From Roseiarcus sp963749715 (lineage in GTDB: Bacteria > Pseudomonadota > Alphaproteobacteria > Rhizobiales > Beijerinckiaceae): a stretch of 64,000 nt of DNA. The stretch's first letter is position 1, and each line of letters starts with the position of its first letter. The position numbers were made by a program, and so were the translations under genes. The stretch covers positions 1 through 64,000 of the forward strand of contig CAVVNR010000012.1 in NCBI GenBank assembly GCA_963749715.1. Reading direction: 5' to 3'. The notes under the pieces are model-generated. The model was not told the origin of the DNA and did not search any database. It saw only the letters and a list, made by a program, of their open reading frames with translations. This document shows positions 25,918-35,190 of this stretch, one piece after another.

Positions 25918-26805
25918 TCAATCGCCCGCCGCCCGTTTCGCAGCAAGCAGCGTGTTGGCCATCAGCATGGCGATGGTCATGCGGCCGACGCCGCCGGGCA
26001 CCGGCGTGATCGCGCCGGCGACCGCGGCGGCCTCGGCATAGGCGACGTCGCCGACGAGGCGCGTTCTTGGCTTGCCGGACGCGTCGTGGCCATGGGCCGC
26101 CACGCGGTTGACGCCGACGTCGATCACGATCGCGCCGGGCTTCACCCAGTCGCCCCGCACCATCTCCGGCTTGCCGACGGCGGCGATGAGGATGTCGGCG
26201 CGGCGCGCGACCGAGGGCAGATCGAGGGTGCGGGAATGGGCGATGGTCACGGTGCAGTGGCGCGCCAGCAGAAGCTGGGCCATCGGCTTGCCGACGATGT
26301 TCGAGCGGCCGATGACCACCGCCTCCATGCCCGCAAGCGACCAGCCCAGCCGTTCGCAGGCCTTGTCGACCAGGATCATCGCGCCGGCGGGGGTACACGG
26401 AATCAGCGCCCGACGCGTGTCGCCGATCGACAACAGCCCGACATTGATCGGATGAAAGCCGTCGACGTCCTTGATGGGCGCGACCGCTTCCAGTACCCGC
26501 GACGCATCGATGTGCGCCGGCAGCGGTAACTGGACCAGAATGCCGTGCACGGCCGGATCGGCGTTGAGCGTCTCGACCAGCTTGAGCAAGTCGGCCTCGC
26601 TCGTCTCGACCGGGAGAGTGTGCTGGACCGAATGGAAGCCGCAAGCCTTCGCCGCCCTGCCCTTGCCGGCGACATAGGTTTGGCTCGCGGCAGTCGCCGT
26701 TGCGAACGACAGGGCGACCGCCGAACTCGCGTCGCTCCAACCCGGCTTCGGCGTCAAGGAGCTGCTTTTTGCGCTCAATGAAGAACGCAAGCGGCCGACG
26801 CGCAT
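25918..26805 (-). pseudogene. Truncated folD copy with foreign N-terminus
   Basis: From SQTYVAGKGRAAKACGFHS onward (bases 26692 down to 25918) it is nearly identical to the intact folD at 27419-28351, but the first 45 or so residues are missing. Homology ends sharply near 26692. The ORF extends 113 bases further to an ATG at 26805 through unrelated sequence (VGRLRSSLSAKSSSLTPKPG). It keeps the catalytic Tyr-Lys of YVAGK and the NADP part (VVIGRSNIVGKPMAQLLLA), but lacks the N-terminal part of the substrate domain and is probably inactive. All ten protein differences but one fall in the first 135 shared residues; the remaining 120 are identical up to the last residue. Confidence 0.8.
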
Positions 26806-26824
26806 TTTCGAGGCCGGGCGATTT

Positions 26825-27121
26825 CTATTTGCGCGGATCGTTCATGTGCGCGCGCAGCAAGGCGTTGATTCGCGTTTGCCAGCCTCGGCCCTGCCGCCGA
26901 TACGCCTCGACCACGTCCGCATCGAGGCGCAGCGTCTGATTGATCTTCGGGCTGGCCTTTCTTGGACGGCCGCGCCGCTGCGAGATCGCCTGAGCGGCCT
27001 CAGCGCCAAAAACCTCGCCAACGAGCGCCAGCGCCGGTCGCGCCCGCTTGAAGTCCTTGCGCGTCCATTCGGGACTTTCGTCATCGGGCCGCGAGGCCGC
27101 GTCGATTTTTTTCGTCGCCAT
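26825..27121 (-). CDS. brnA: BrnA-family antitoxin
   Basis: A 98-residue protein. Its C-terminal half, RRGRPRKASPKINQTLRLDA followed by DVVEAYRRQGRGWQTRINAL, is the ribbon-helix-helix BrnA antitoxin pattern that neutralises BrnT and represses the shared promoter. It lies downstream of brnT and overlaps it by 41 bases, as expected for this module. The N-terminus is acidic and charged (DDESPEWTRKDFKRARPALA). It is sandwiched between two folD copies. Confidence 0.88.
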   Translation of the reverse strand: MATKKIDAASRPDDESPEWTRKDFKRARPALALVGEVFGAEAAQAISQRRGRPRKASPKINQTLRLDADVVEAYRRQGRGWQTRINALLRAHMNDPRK

Positions 27122-27374
27122 AGCGCTTGATCTCTCTCGAATTGGCCTTACGAAAGCTGATGACGTGCATCGCGTCGCCGCGAAAAGTAATGACCGTCAC
27201 ATGAAGCCGTTGACCCAACAGCGCCATCACCCGAAGCCGTCGTTCGCCGTAATCTCTACGATCGTCCTCGACCGCGACGGCGGTTTCCCAATCGAGGTCC
27301 GCGACGCGATCGAACGGCAGCGACCGCTCAGCGATATTGTGGGCGTTCTTGACTGGATCGAACGTGATCCGCAT
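27081..27374 (-). CDS. brnT: BrnT-family ribonuclease toxin
   Basis: A 97-residue protein with the BrnT layout: MRITFDPVKNAHNIAERSLP, a central WETAVAVEDDRRDYGERRLR, and HVISFRKANSREIKRYGDE, matching the RIISARKA...E..RY end typical of the RelE-like BrnT fold. It cleaves RNA and is neutralised by BrnA encoded just downstream. Its promoter should lie in the 44 bases between its ATG and the stop of the intact folD, so it may instead be read from folD. Confidence 0.88.
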   Translation of the reverse strand: MRITFDPVKNAHNIAERSLPFDRVADLDWETAVAVEDDRRDYGERRLRVMALLGQRLHVTVITFRGDAMHVISFRKANSREIKRYGDEKNRRGLAAR

Positions 27375-27418
27375 TCAATTTATCGCTACAGCAACAAATG
27401 CAAGAGGTCAAGGCGATC

Positions 27419-28351
27419 CTAGAGCCCCGCCGCCCTTTTCGCAGCAAGCAGCGTGTTGGCCATGAGCATGGCGATGGTCATGCGGCCGACGCCGCCGGGC
27501 ACCGGCGTGATCGCGCCCGCGACCGCGGCGGCCTCGGCATAGGCGACGTCGCCGACGAGGCGCGTTCTTGGCTTGCCGGACGCGTCGTGGCCATGGGCCG
27601 CCACGCGGTTGACGCCGACGTCGATCACGATCGCGCCGGGCTTCACCCAGTCGCCCCGCACCATCTCCGGCTTGCCGACGGCGGCGATGAGGATGTCGGC
27701 GCGGCGCGCGACCGAGGGCAGATCGAGGGTGCGGGAATGGGCGATGGTCACGGTGCAGTGGCGCGCCAGCAGAAGCTGGGCCATTGGCTTGCCGACGATG
27801 TTCGAGCGGCCGATGACCACCGCCTCCATGCCCGGAAGCGACCAGCCCAGCCGTTCGCAGGCCCCGTCGATCAGGATCATCGCGCCAGCGGGCGTGCATG
27901 GGATCAGCGCCCGACGCGTGTCGCCGATCGACAACAGCCCGACGTTGATCGGATGAAAGCCGTCGACGTCCTTGATGGGCGCGATCGCTTCCAGCACCCG
28001 CGACGAGTCGATGTGTTTGGGCAACGGCAATTGCACCAGAACTCCGTGCACGGCCGGATCGGCGTTGAGCGTCTCGATCAGCTTGAGCAAGTCGGCCTCG
28101 CTCGTCTCGGCCGGGAGAGTGTGCTGGACCGAATGGAAGCCGCAAGCCTTCGCCGCCCTGCCCTTGCCGGCGACATAGGTTTGGCTCGCCGGATTGACGC
28201 CGACCAGAACGACCGCGAGACCGGGCGTCAATCCCTGGGCGGCGAGCGCGTGCGCCTCCGCGGCGACTTTCATGAGCACGCCATCGGCGATCGCCGCGCC
28301 ATCGAGCACAAAGGCGGAAGCGTCGGTCAGGGATCGTCCTGGCACAGACAT
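27419..28351 (-). CDS. folD: Bifunctional methylenetetrahydrofolate dehydrogenase/cyclohydrolase
   Basis: An intact 310-residue FolD. The N-terminal domain has NPASQTYVAGKGRAAKACGF with the catalytic Tyr and Lys, then VQLPLPKHID and PIKDVDGFHPINVG. The NADP domain has VVIGRSNIVGKPMAQLLLAR and ends with TPVPGGVGRMTIAMLMANTL. It interconverts methylene-, methenyl- and formyl-tetrahydrofolate and is important for one-carbon metabolism. It lies 12 bases downstream of the epimerase gene on the same strand. Its 3' half is almost base-identical to the truncated copy. Confidence 0.96.
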   Translation of the reverse strand: MSVPGRSLTDASAFVLDGAAIADGVLMKVAAEAHALAAQGLTPGLAVVLVGVNPASQTYVAGKGRAAKACGFHSVQHTLPAETSEADLLKLIETLNADPAVHGVLVQLPLPKHIDSSRVLEAIAPIKDVDGFHPINVGLLSIGDTRRALIPCTPAGAMILIDGACERLGWSLPGMEAVVIGRSNIVGKPMAQLLLARHCTVTIAHSRTLDLPSVARRADILIAAVGKPEMVRGDWVKPGAIVIDVGVNRVAAHGHDASGKPRTRLVGDVAYAEAAAVAGAITPVPGGVGRMTIAMLMANTLLAAKRAAGL

Positions 28352-28363
28352 TGAGATGAGGCC

Positions 28364-29233
28364 TCACTCAGGTCGGAAGACGAAGCGCGCCTCATGGCGC
28401 GCGCGGGCCCCAGGCTCGAGCGCGCGCATGCCGGGCTTATCGATGAGGTCGCCCTCGAACCCGTCCGGATCGCTGTAGCCGGTCCAGGCCTCGAGGCAAA
28501 GGAACGGCGCGCCGGGCCTTGTCCACAGCGCCGCATGCGGAAAGCTCGGATAGTCCATCGTGATCGACGCGCCCGAGGCGTCGATGAAGGCCAGCGACCG
28601 GCTGGAGCAATTGAGGAAGCATAGGGCATCGTGGGCGAAGAGCGCGTCGGTAAGAGGCAAGTCGCGGCCCTGAAGCGGAATGGGACGCTTGGCTTCCCTG
28701 ATCAGCCCTCCCGGCGCAAGACGCGGAACCTCGGCCTGCTCCGCCTTATCGAACCGAACCAGCGCGCCCTCGCGTCCCCCCGCGCCGAGCGGCCAGCGGA
28801 AGCCCGGATGCAATCCGCATGCGTAAGGCGCGATACCTGGCCCAGGATTGGCGACTTCGATCGCGACAGCAAGCGCATCGGCGCTCAGCCGGTATTCGAG
28901 CGCAAGCGCGAAGGCGAACGGATAGACGGCGCGCGTGCGCGCATTGTCGTTGAGCGTGAGGCGCGCGAAGTCGGAGCTTGTAGCTTCGAGGGCGAAAGTC
29001 TCGAACCGCGAGAAGCCGTGCAGACCGAGCGGGTAGCGGCGCCCCCGACCCGCTCCTCCCCGTTCCGCGTCCAGCCGACGACCGGATAGAGGATCGGACT
29101 GATGTCGCTCCAGATCGCCGGGTCGCCGGGCCACAGGAGGTCGCGCGAGGCGACCCGCCAGCTTCGCGCTTCTGCGCCGAGAAGCGCGATCGTCGCCGAT
29201 GCGTCGCCGTGAGTTCAGAGTGATTTCGGTCAT
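28364..29233 (-). pseudogene. Aldose 1-epimerase family protein, two compensating frameshifts as written
   Basis: The main frame from about 29040 down is a clean galactose-mutarotase-like protein (YPLGLHGFSRFETFALEA, APYACGLHPGFRWPLG, CLEAWTGYSDPDGFEGDLID). The first 60 residues are in a second frame (ASATIALLGAEARSWRVASR, then LLWPGDPAIWSDISPILYPV). They are entered near 29212 by one extra base and left near 29045 by one missing base in a GGGGGC(C)GCCGC run. The literal ORF stays open but with wrong residues in between. The ATG overlaps the stop of the upstream phosphatase gene (ATGA), indicating translational coupling. It is probably functional with a sequencing error; its sugar substrate is unknown. 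Confidence 0.7.
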
Positions 29234-30039
29234 AACGCGATGTCCTCGAAGGCCGCGGCGGCGATCAGGGCGCCCTTGATCCCGGGCGCCGAGGCGATGA
29301 GCGGGTTGCCCTTGGCGAGGCCGCCGCCCGCCAGAAAATCGCTGACGTAGCCGCCGGATTCGCTGACCAGCAGGATCCCGGCGAGACAATCCCAAGCGTT
29401 GATGTGATGCTCGACAAAACCGTCGAGCCGCCCGGCGGCGACATAGGCGATGGCGAGCGCGCCGGAGCCGGTGCGCGTGGGCGAAGCGCCGGTCGACGCG
29501 ACCCGCCGGAGGAGCTCGACATATTGAGCGAAGCCCGCGCGCGAGTTCCAGCCGACCTCGATCGCGCAAGTGGAGAGCCGGTCAGCGCGCGAGGCGCTGA
29601 TCGGCTCGCCGTTGAGTCGCGCCCCCCCGCCGCGGCGGGCGACGAACAATTCGTCGAGCATCGGATTGTAGATGACCCCAGCCTCGATCCTGCCATCGGC
29701 GACGCAGGCGATCGAGACGCAGAAGTGCGGCACACCGCGCGCGAAATTGGCGGTGCCATCGATCGGGTCGACGACCCACACCGCGCCGCCCTCGGCCGCC
29801 GGACGCGCCTTGCTTTCCTCGCCGATAAACCCGTCGGCGGGAAAGACATGAAGGAGCCGCTCGGCGATCAGCGCCTCCGTCTCGCCGTCAACTTCGGTCA
29901 GAAAGTCCTGCGGGCCTTTGAAGCCGACGCTGAACGATTTGTCGAGAAAGCGCCGCCGCGCCGCGGCCCCCGCCTCGCGCGCGACCGCCTGGGCCGCGAG
30001 CAGCCGCATGTCGATGAGCGCCGGCGCAGCTTCGGTCAT
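29230..30039 (-). CDS. Inositol monophosphatase family protein
   Basis: A 269-residue protein with the lithium-sensitive phosphatase motifs: GEES (metal site), WVVDPIDGTANFARG and the C-terminal WDCLAGILLVSESGG. It hydrolyses inositol phosphate or related sugar phosphates (SuhB/HisN/CysQ group). The thiL stop is 11 bases upstream of its ATG, and its own stop overlaps the epimerase start by 4 bases, so thiL, this gene, the epimerase and folD appear to form one operon. Confidence 0.92.
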   Translation of the reverse strand: MTEAAPALIDMRLLAAQAVAREAGAAARRRFLDKSFSVGFKGPQDFLTEVDGETEALIAERLLHVFPADGFIGEESKARPAAEGGAVWVVDPIDGTANFARGVPHFCVSIACVADGRIEAGVIYNPMLDELFVARRGGGARLNGEPISASRADRLSTCAIEVGWNSRAGFAQYVELLRRVASTGASPTRTGSGALAIAYVAAGRLDGFVEHHINAWDCLAGILLVSESGGYVSDFLAGGGLAKGNPLIASAPGIKGALIAAAAFEDIAL

Positions 30040-30050
30040 CGGGATGGCCT

Positions 30051-31031
30051 TCAGAAATGGCTGTACGAGCCGCGGGCGAAGACGACCGGATTGCCGTCGG
30101 GACCGATGAACCTCGGGGGCTTAAGCCCCTCGACCGCTTCGCCGATCAACGTCAACGGCACGCCCGCCGCCGCAGCCGCGGCCTCGAACGCGGGCGCGGA
30201 TTCGGGCGCCGCCGAGGCGAGTAGCTCATAGTCGTCGCCGCCGGTCGCCGCAACCTCGAACAGGCCGGGATCGGCGGCGATCGCCGCGCGCGCGGCTCGC
30301 GACAGCGGCAGACGAAAGATCGGCACGCGGGCGCTGACCCGCGAAGCGTCGAGCATCTTGGTCAGATCGCCGACGAAGCCATCCGAGACGTCCATGCCGC
30401 CGCTCGCGTGGGCGGATATTGCACCGATCAGCTTAAGCCGGGGCTCGGGCGTCAGGTACCGCTCGATCAGGAACGTCTTATCCGCATGCGATATGTCGGG
30501 CCCTCGCCCCTGGCGCGCCCTGAGCCCGATCGCCGCATCGCCGATCGTGCCAGTGACGTAGAGGCGGTCGCCGGGCTTGACGCCGGTGCGGCGCGCCATC
30601 CGACCCTCGGCGACCGCGCCGATCGCGGTCACGCTCAGCGTCAGCGGGCCCGGCGTCGACACCGTATCGCCGCCGATGAGCGGGCAATCATAGGCCGAGG
30701 CGTCGGCGCCGAGACCGTCGGCGAACGCTTCGAGCCAATCCTCGCGCCAGTCGCCGGGAAGCGCCAGCGTGAGGAGAAATCCGAGCGGCCGCGCGCCCTT
30801 GGCCGCGAGATCGGAGAGGTTGACGCGCAGCGCCTTGCGCGCGATGCCCCCAGGCGGATCGTCGGCGAAGAAATGCACGCCCGCCACCAGCGCGTCGGCG
30901 GTGAGCACCAGGTCCTCGCCGGTCGGCGGCTCCATCAGCGCTGCGTCATCGCGAAGCCCGAGACCCGCCGGCCCGGCCAGCGGCGCGAAATAGCGGGCGA
31001 TGAGATTGTCTTCGCCAAGGCGGGGAGACAT
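30051..31031 (-). CDS. thiL: Thiamine-monophosphate kinase
   Basis: A 326-residue AIR-synthase/PurM-fold protein: GLRDDAALMEPP, VLTADALVAGVHFFADDPPG, YDCPLIGGDTVSTPGPLTLS, SGGMDVSDGFVGDL and ATGGDDYELLA. It phosphorylates thiamine phosphate to thiamine diphosphate. It leads a tight minus-strand group with the inositol phosphatase, epimerase and folD. The ATG at 31031 begins at the conserved MSPRLGEDNLIARYFAPLAG. Confidence 0.95.
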   Translation of the reverse strand: MSPRLGEDNLIARYFAPLAGPAGLGLRDDAALMEPPTGEDLVLTADALVAGVHFFADDPPGGIARKALRVNLSDLAAKGARPLGFLLTLALPGDWREDWLEAFADGLGADASAYDCPLIGGDTVSTPGPLTLSVTAIGAVAEGRMARRTGVKPGDRLYVTGTIGDAAIGLRARQGRGPDISHADKTFLIERYLTPEPRLKLIGAISAHASGGMDVSDGFVGDLTKMLDASRVSARVPIFRLPLSRAARAAIAADPGLFEVAATGGDDYELLASAAPESAPAFEAAAAAAGVPLTLIGEAVEGLKPPRFIGPDGNPVVFARGSYSHF

Positions 31032-31173
31032 GGCGGCGCGGCTCCTGCAGGGCGCGCCCGATCCCCGGGCGCGGCGGCCGGCCTGTTAGCGCATTCGAAC
31101 GGCGATGTCGCGTCAAATGCCGACGCGAGGAGCGCCTTTGGTAAGGCGCGCCATATCGGCTAGAGGGTCGGCC

Positions 31174-32778
31174 ATGATTGCCGACAAGCCACGGCCGCCG
31201 CTCCTTGCCGGCCTCTTCTGCCTTGCCGCCGCGTTTGGCGGCGGCGCGAGCGCGGCGGAGGTTTACCCGGGCTGCGCCGTCCCGCCGGCGACATTCAATC
31301 ACGTCTGGATCATCGACCCCGTCAACGGCAAGACGCCGGCGGCCGGCGGTCTTGGCACGCAGGCGGCCCCGTGGAACTCGCTTCAGGCCGCATTTTCCGT
31401 CGAGCCCGGCTACTCGACGCCGCTTCTCTCGACCGCGCCGTTCCGGCATCCCAATCCAGCCAACCCCGCCGACACGTTCACCCCCGGCGGGGGGCCGATC
31501 CAACCCGGCGACGAGATTCTGCTCATGAGCGGGAACTACGGCGACATCTCGATCGGCTATTGGAACAAGGGCGTCGTCAACCCGTCTTTCGTCACGATCG
31601 CCGCCGCGCCCGGTCAGACGCCTGTGCTCTCGACGCTCGCAATCGCGGCCTCGTCTGGCTTCGTGTTTTCGGAGATCAAGGTTCAAAGCCTCAACTCGCC
31701 CGCCAACGCCGGCCATCCTCTGGTTCTGGTTAGCGACCGCGGCGCGGCTCTGCCGAGCTCGAATGTCGTCCTGACCAACATGCTCGTCACCTCGGCGGAC
31801 GACACGTCCGGCTGGACGCAGCCGCTCTGGCTGGCGCAGGCTCGTATTGGCGGGATTTTCGTCAAAGGCGGCGATCACGGAGCCGACACCACGTGCGTCT
31901 CGGTGACGAACTCGCACATTTCGAACGTCGTTTTCGGTTCGAACCTCATGGCGAACAATATGCTCTTCTCCGGCAACGAGATCGACCACTTCGGCGACGA
32001 CGGAATAGACTACGCCGCCAGCAACCTTTTGATCGCCAAGAATTACATCCACGACGACCTCGACCTTGGCAACGGCGCCCACATGGACGGCATGCAGGGA
32101 TATCCGGGCGCCTACAGCAACGTCGTGATCGACAGCAACAGGATCATCCGGCAGACCGAGGCGAATCTGCCATTTCCGACATATCTTCAGGCTATCGACG
32201 CCTTCGATGGCGATTGGTCGAACCTGACGGTGACGAACAACGTCATCGTCACCAGCTCTTGCTGGGGCATTGGCTTCGCGAGCGTGCATGCCGGTCGGAT
32301 CGTCAACAACACGGTCCTGTCAGACGAGCGCCTTCCCGAGCCGGGGAACTGCAAGCCTCTGATCGTTGTCGGCGACAGAACCCATGAGGGCTCGTCGTCC
32401 AACGGCGTGGTCGTTCGCAACAACCTGTCGAATGGCCTGAGCATCTCGAGCCTCAACTCGAACTTGACAATGGATCACAACATCTGCGTCGCCATCGAGG
32501 GGAAGTGCGGAATAACCGCCTTTGCAGACGGCAAGCCGGAAACGGGCGTGTTCAAGCCTGGGGTCTACGGGGATCGCAACATCATCGAGGCCGGCGGCGC
32601 CGCCGGCGAGTTCATGAACTTCGACCCCGCAAACCTGGTTTACGACCTGAGGTTGAAAGCAGGGGCGCGCGCGATTGGCGCTGGCAATTCCGACGGCGCC
32701 CCGGCGGTCGACATCGGCGGAGCGGCGCGGGGAGACAAGGTCGATGTCGGCGCCTACCGCTATGACCCAGGCAAATAG
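31174..32778 (+). CDS. Secreted right-handed beta-helix repeat protein, tandem copy 1
   Basis: A 534-residue protein with a signal peptide (cleavage about GASA/AEVY). An N-terminal segment (TFNHVWIIDPVNGKTPAAGG, APWNSLQAAFSVEPGYSTP) is followed by repeated beta-helix rungs with N-rich turns (FSGNEIDHFGDDGIDYAASN, LTVTNNVIVTSSCWGIGFAS, VVIDSNRIIRQTEANLPFP). It resembles pectate-lyase-like, NosD-type or carbohydrate-binding beta-helix proteins, but no catalytic motif of a known lyase is evident. It is the upstream member of a pair. The ATG at 31174 opens the signal peptide. Confidence 0.75.
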   Translation: MIADKPRPPLLAGLFCLAAAFGGGASAAEVYPGCAVPPATFNHVWIIDPVNGKTPAAGGLGTQAAPWNSLQAAFSVEPGYSTPLLSTAPFRHPNPANPADTFTPGGGPIQPGDEILLMSGNYGDISIGYWNKGVVNPSFVTIAAAPGQTPVLSTLAIAASSGFVFSEIKVQSLNSPANAGHPLVLVSDRGAALPSSNVVLTNMLVTSADDTSGWTQPLWLAQARIGGIFVKGGDHGADTTCVSVTNSHISNVVFGSNLMANNMLFSGNEIDHFGDDGIDYAASNLLIAKNYIHDDLDLGNGAHMDGMQGYPGAYSNVVIDSNRIIRQTEANLPFPTYLQAIDAFDGDWSNLTVTNNVIVTSSCWGIGFASVHAGRIVNNTVLSDERLPEPGNCKPLIVVGDRTHEGSSSNGVVVRNNLSNGLSISSLNSNLTMDHNICVAIEGKCGITAFADGKPETGVFKPGVYGDRNIIEAGGAAGEFMNFDPANLVYDLRLKAGARAIGAGNSDGAPAVDIGGAARGDKVDVGAYRYDPGK

Positions 32779-32889
32779 GGGAGAGCGTCGCGGGTCAGCA
32801 TCCCGGCGCCTTTGGCCCAGGCCGCCAGATCGGCTAGAGAGCGCTCCCGAACAAACTTCCTCTCACACGCAACTCCTGGAGGGTCCGCT

Positions 32890-34518
32890 ATGGTTCCGGT
32901 CAAGCGGTTGGCGATTTGCGCCGGCGCCTTGGGCCTTGTCGCCGCATCCGGCGGTTTTGCTCGCGCCGCGCAAGTTTATCCCGGCTGCGTTGTCCCGCCG
33001 ACGACGTTTAACCACGTCTGGATTATCGATCCCGTCAACGGCAAGACGCCGGCGGCCGGCGGCCTCGGCACGCAGGCGGCCCCGTGGAATTCGCTCCAGG
33101 CCGCATTCTCGGTCGAACCCGGCTACTCGACGCCGCTCCTCTCCACCGCGCCTTTCCGGCACCTAAATCCGGCCAACCCCGCCAATGGGTTCAGCCCCGG
33201 CGGGGGCCCGATCCAGCCCGGCGACGAGATCCTGCTCATGAGCGGCGAGTACGGCGACATCTCGATCGGCTATTGGAACATTGGCGTCGTCAACCCGCAG
33301 TTTGTGACCATCGGCGCGGCCCCCGGTCAGACCCCCGTGCTGTCCTCGCTTGCAGTCACCGCCTCGTCCGACTTTGTGTTTTCGGGGATCAAGGTACAGT
33401 CGCTCACGAGCAGGCAGTATCAGCCGGCGCTCATCAACATCGCCGACAGGGGCTCGACGCTCCCGACATCGAACATCGTCCTGTCCAATGTGAACGTGTC
33501 GGCGGCGGACCCCTCGGTCACCGCCGCCTGGACCCAGGCGCAATGGGAGGCCAATACCCGCCTCGGCATCAACGCATTCGGCTCCAACAACGGCGCCAAT
33601 ACGACCTGCGTGTCGATCGTCGGGTCGCATATCACCGCGGTCCACTTCGGAGTGCAGGCGATGGCCAACCAGATGTTGCTCACCGACAACGAGATCGACC
33701 ACTTCGGCGACGACGGAGTTGACTACGCCGCCAGCAACCTCACCATGACCAAGAATTACATCCACGACGTCCTCGATTTCGGCATCCACGCCCATCCGGA
33801 CGGATTTCAAGGATACCCCGGAAAAGCCGTTGCGCCCGCGACCTACGCCACGTTCAGCAATATCCTTATCGACAGCAATCGGATCATCCGGCGGACCGAC
33901 CCAAACCTTCCGTTCCCCTTCTGGCTCGACGGCATCGACGACTATAGCTACCAGGGGGTGTCCTATACCGGCATGACCATCACGAACAACGTGATCGTCA
34001 CGACCGCATGCGCCGGTATTCTTTTCGGCAGCATCTCCAACAGTGTAATCGCCAACAACACGATCGTCGCCGACGGACCCGGCGCCGGCGGTTGCAGCCC
34101 CGGCGCCAACGTAGGCAACAAGACCGGCGACGGCCCTTCGAGCATGGACACCAGAGTTTTCAACAATATTGCGTCTGAGCTAGGCATATACAATATTTCT
34201 CCTGGCGTGACAGCGGATCACAACGTGCTCCTGTACAAGGGGAGAGGAGCAATCATATTTTGGTATGTGAATGGCGCCGGGACCTACATTGGCAAGCCCG
34301 GCGTCTACGGCGATCACAACATCATCGTCGGGCGCGGCGCGGATGGAGAGTTCGTGAACTTCGATCCCGCCAAGCTCGTCTTCGACCTCAGGCTGAAACC
34401 CGGCGCGCGGTCAATCGGAGCAGGAAGCCCCGACGGCGCTCCGGCGGTCGACATCACCGGAGCGGCGCGCGGAAAGCCGGTGGACGCGGGCGCCTACCGG
34501 TATGAGCCGGGCAAGTAG
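32890..34518 (+). CDS. Secreted right-handed beta-helix repeat protein, tandem copy 2
   Basis: A 542-residue paralog of the preceding gene, 111 bases downstream. The signal peptide (VKRLAICAGALGLVAASGGF, cleavage near ARA/AQV) differs. The following 140 residues are nearly the same (VWIIDPVNGKTPAAGG, PFRHLNPANPAN, GDEILLMSGEYGDISIGYWN), while the central rungs diverge (WTQAQWEANTRLGINAFGSN, ILIDSNRIIRRTDPNLPFPF). Both copies keep DNEIDHFGDDG.DYAASNL and KNYIHD and the same C-terminal end. A GGAGGG site precedes the ATG. It probably acts on or binds extracellular polysaccharide; substrate unknown. Confidence 0.75.
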   Translation: MVPVKRLAICAGALGLVAASGGFARAAQVYPGCVVPPTTFNHVWIIDPVNGKTPAAGGLGTQAAPWNSLQAAFSVEPGYSTPLLSTAPFRHLNPANPANGFSPGGGPIQPGDEILLMSGEYGDISIGYWNIGVVNPQFVTIGAAPGQTPVLSSLAVTASSDFVFSGIKVQSLTSRQYQPALINIADRGSTLPTSNIVLSNVNVSAADPSVTAAWTQAQWEANTRLGINAFGSNNGANTTCVSIVGSHITAVHFGVQAMANQMLLTDNEIDHFGDDGVDYAASNLTMTKNYIHDVLDFGIHAHPDGFQGYPGKAVAPATYATFSNILIDSNRIIRRTDPNLPFPFWLDGIDDYSYQGVSYTGMTITNNVIVTTACAGILFGSISNSVIANNTIVADGPGAGGCSPGANVGNKTGDGPSSMDTRVFNNIASELGIYNISPGVTADHNVLLYKGRGAIIFWYVNGAGTYIGKPGVYGDHNIIVGRGADGEFVNFDPAKLVFDLRLKPGARSIGAGSPDGAPAVDITGAARGKPVDAGAYRYEPGK

Positions 34519-34583
34519 CGCCTTGTCGATCGCCCAAGCCTCGGTGGGGACGGTCGCATGCACGGCGGCGCCCGAACCGGCCG

Positions 34584-35030
34584 TCACGGGAGGCGGAAGA
34601 TGTCGGCAAGCTGCGAAAAAACGGCGACGGTTTTGCCGGGAATTGGATTGATGATCTTCCACTGCGGGACTCCCGAGCCCGGCGGATACTGCTCGTCGTC
34701 GATCATTGCCTTGTTGTGCGGGGTCGTGGCGATCACTCTGATCAGACGGTTCGGCCCCGCCAAGGCCCAGGCTGACATCGCGTTTCGCCGCAAGACCAGC
34801 GGGTCGAGGCCGCCAGGGGCGAAATGCCGATGCGCCGCGACTTGCGTATAGCCCGACGTTTCGAATTCGTCGATCTGCGGAAGCCGGTCCAATGTGGCGA
34901 AGGCGGCGCCGTTCGACAACCTTCCGGCATGGAAGCCGAGAAGCAACTCGATATCCTTCAGACGGCGACCATTCAGGTATTTGAGCTGGGTGACAAAGCC
35001 CTTCACTTGCACGCTCTGGCCGACAACCAT
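34584..35030 (-). CDS. Conserved hypothetical protein
   Basis: I do not recognise a named family. The 148-residue ORF has clean coding character (VQVKGFVTQLKYLNGRRLKD, ETSGYTQVAAHRHFAPGGLD, PNRLIRVIATTPHNKAMIDD, EQYPPGSGVPQWKIINP). It has no signal peptide or membrane helix, and reads like a small cytosolic protein. It is divergent from tyrS, 160 bases away, and its end faces the second beta-helix gene 65 bases away. Confidence 0.6.
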   Translation of the reverse strand: MVVGQSVQVKGFVTQLKYLNGRRLKDIELLLGFHAGRLSNGAAFATLDRLPQIDEFETSGYTQVAAHRHFAPGGLDPLVLRRNAMSAWALAGPNRLIRVIATTPHNKAMIDDEQYPPGSGVPQWKIINPIPGKTVAVFSQLADIFRLP

Positions 35031-35190
35031 ACTTCAGCTCCCCGGCAGCGATCGCACGGGCGAGAACTTAAGTCGGCATGCAAAGGGCGGTCAATTTCGC
35101 GATTTTGGACCCGATCGCATAGCCGCGCCGGCGCGGGCGCTTCAGCCGCGCGGGTTGCGCTGGAGCGCTTCCGTGCATAAACGAGGCCGA

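Noticed and set aside
25918..26805. Truncated folD as a functional second FolD.
   Set aside because: The first 45 or so residues of the substrate domain are replaced by unrelated sequence, so a working enzyme is unlikely despite the conserved Tyr-Lys.
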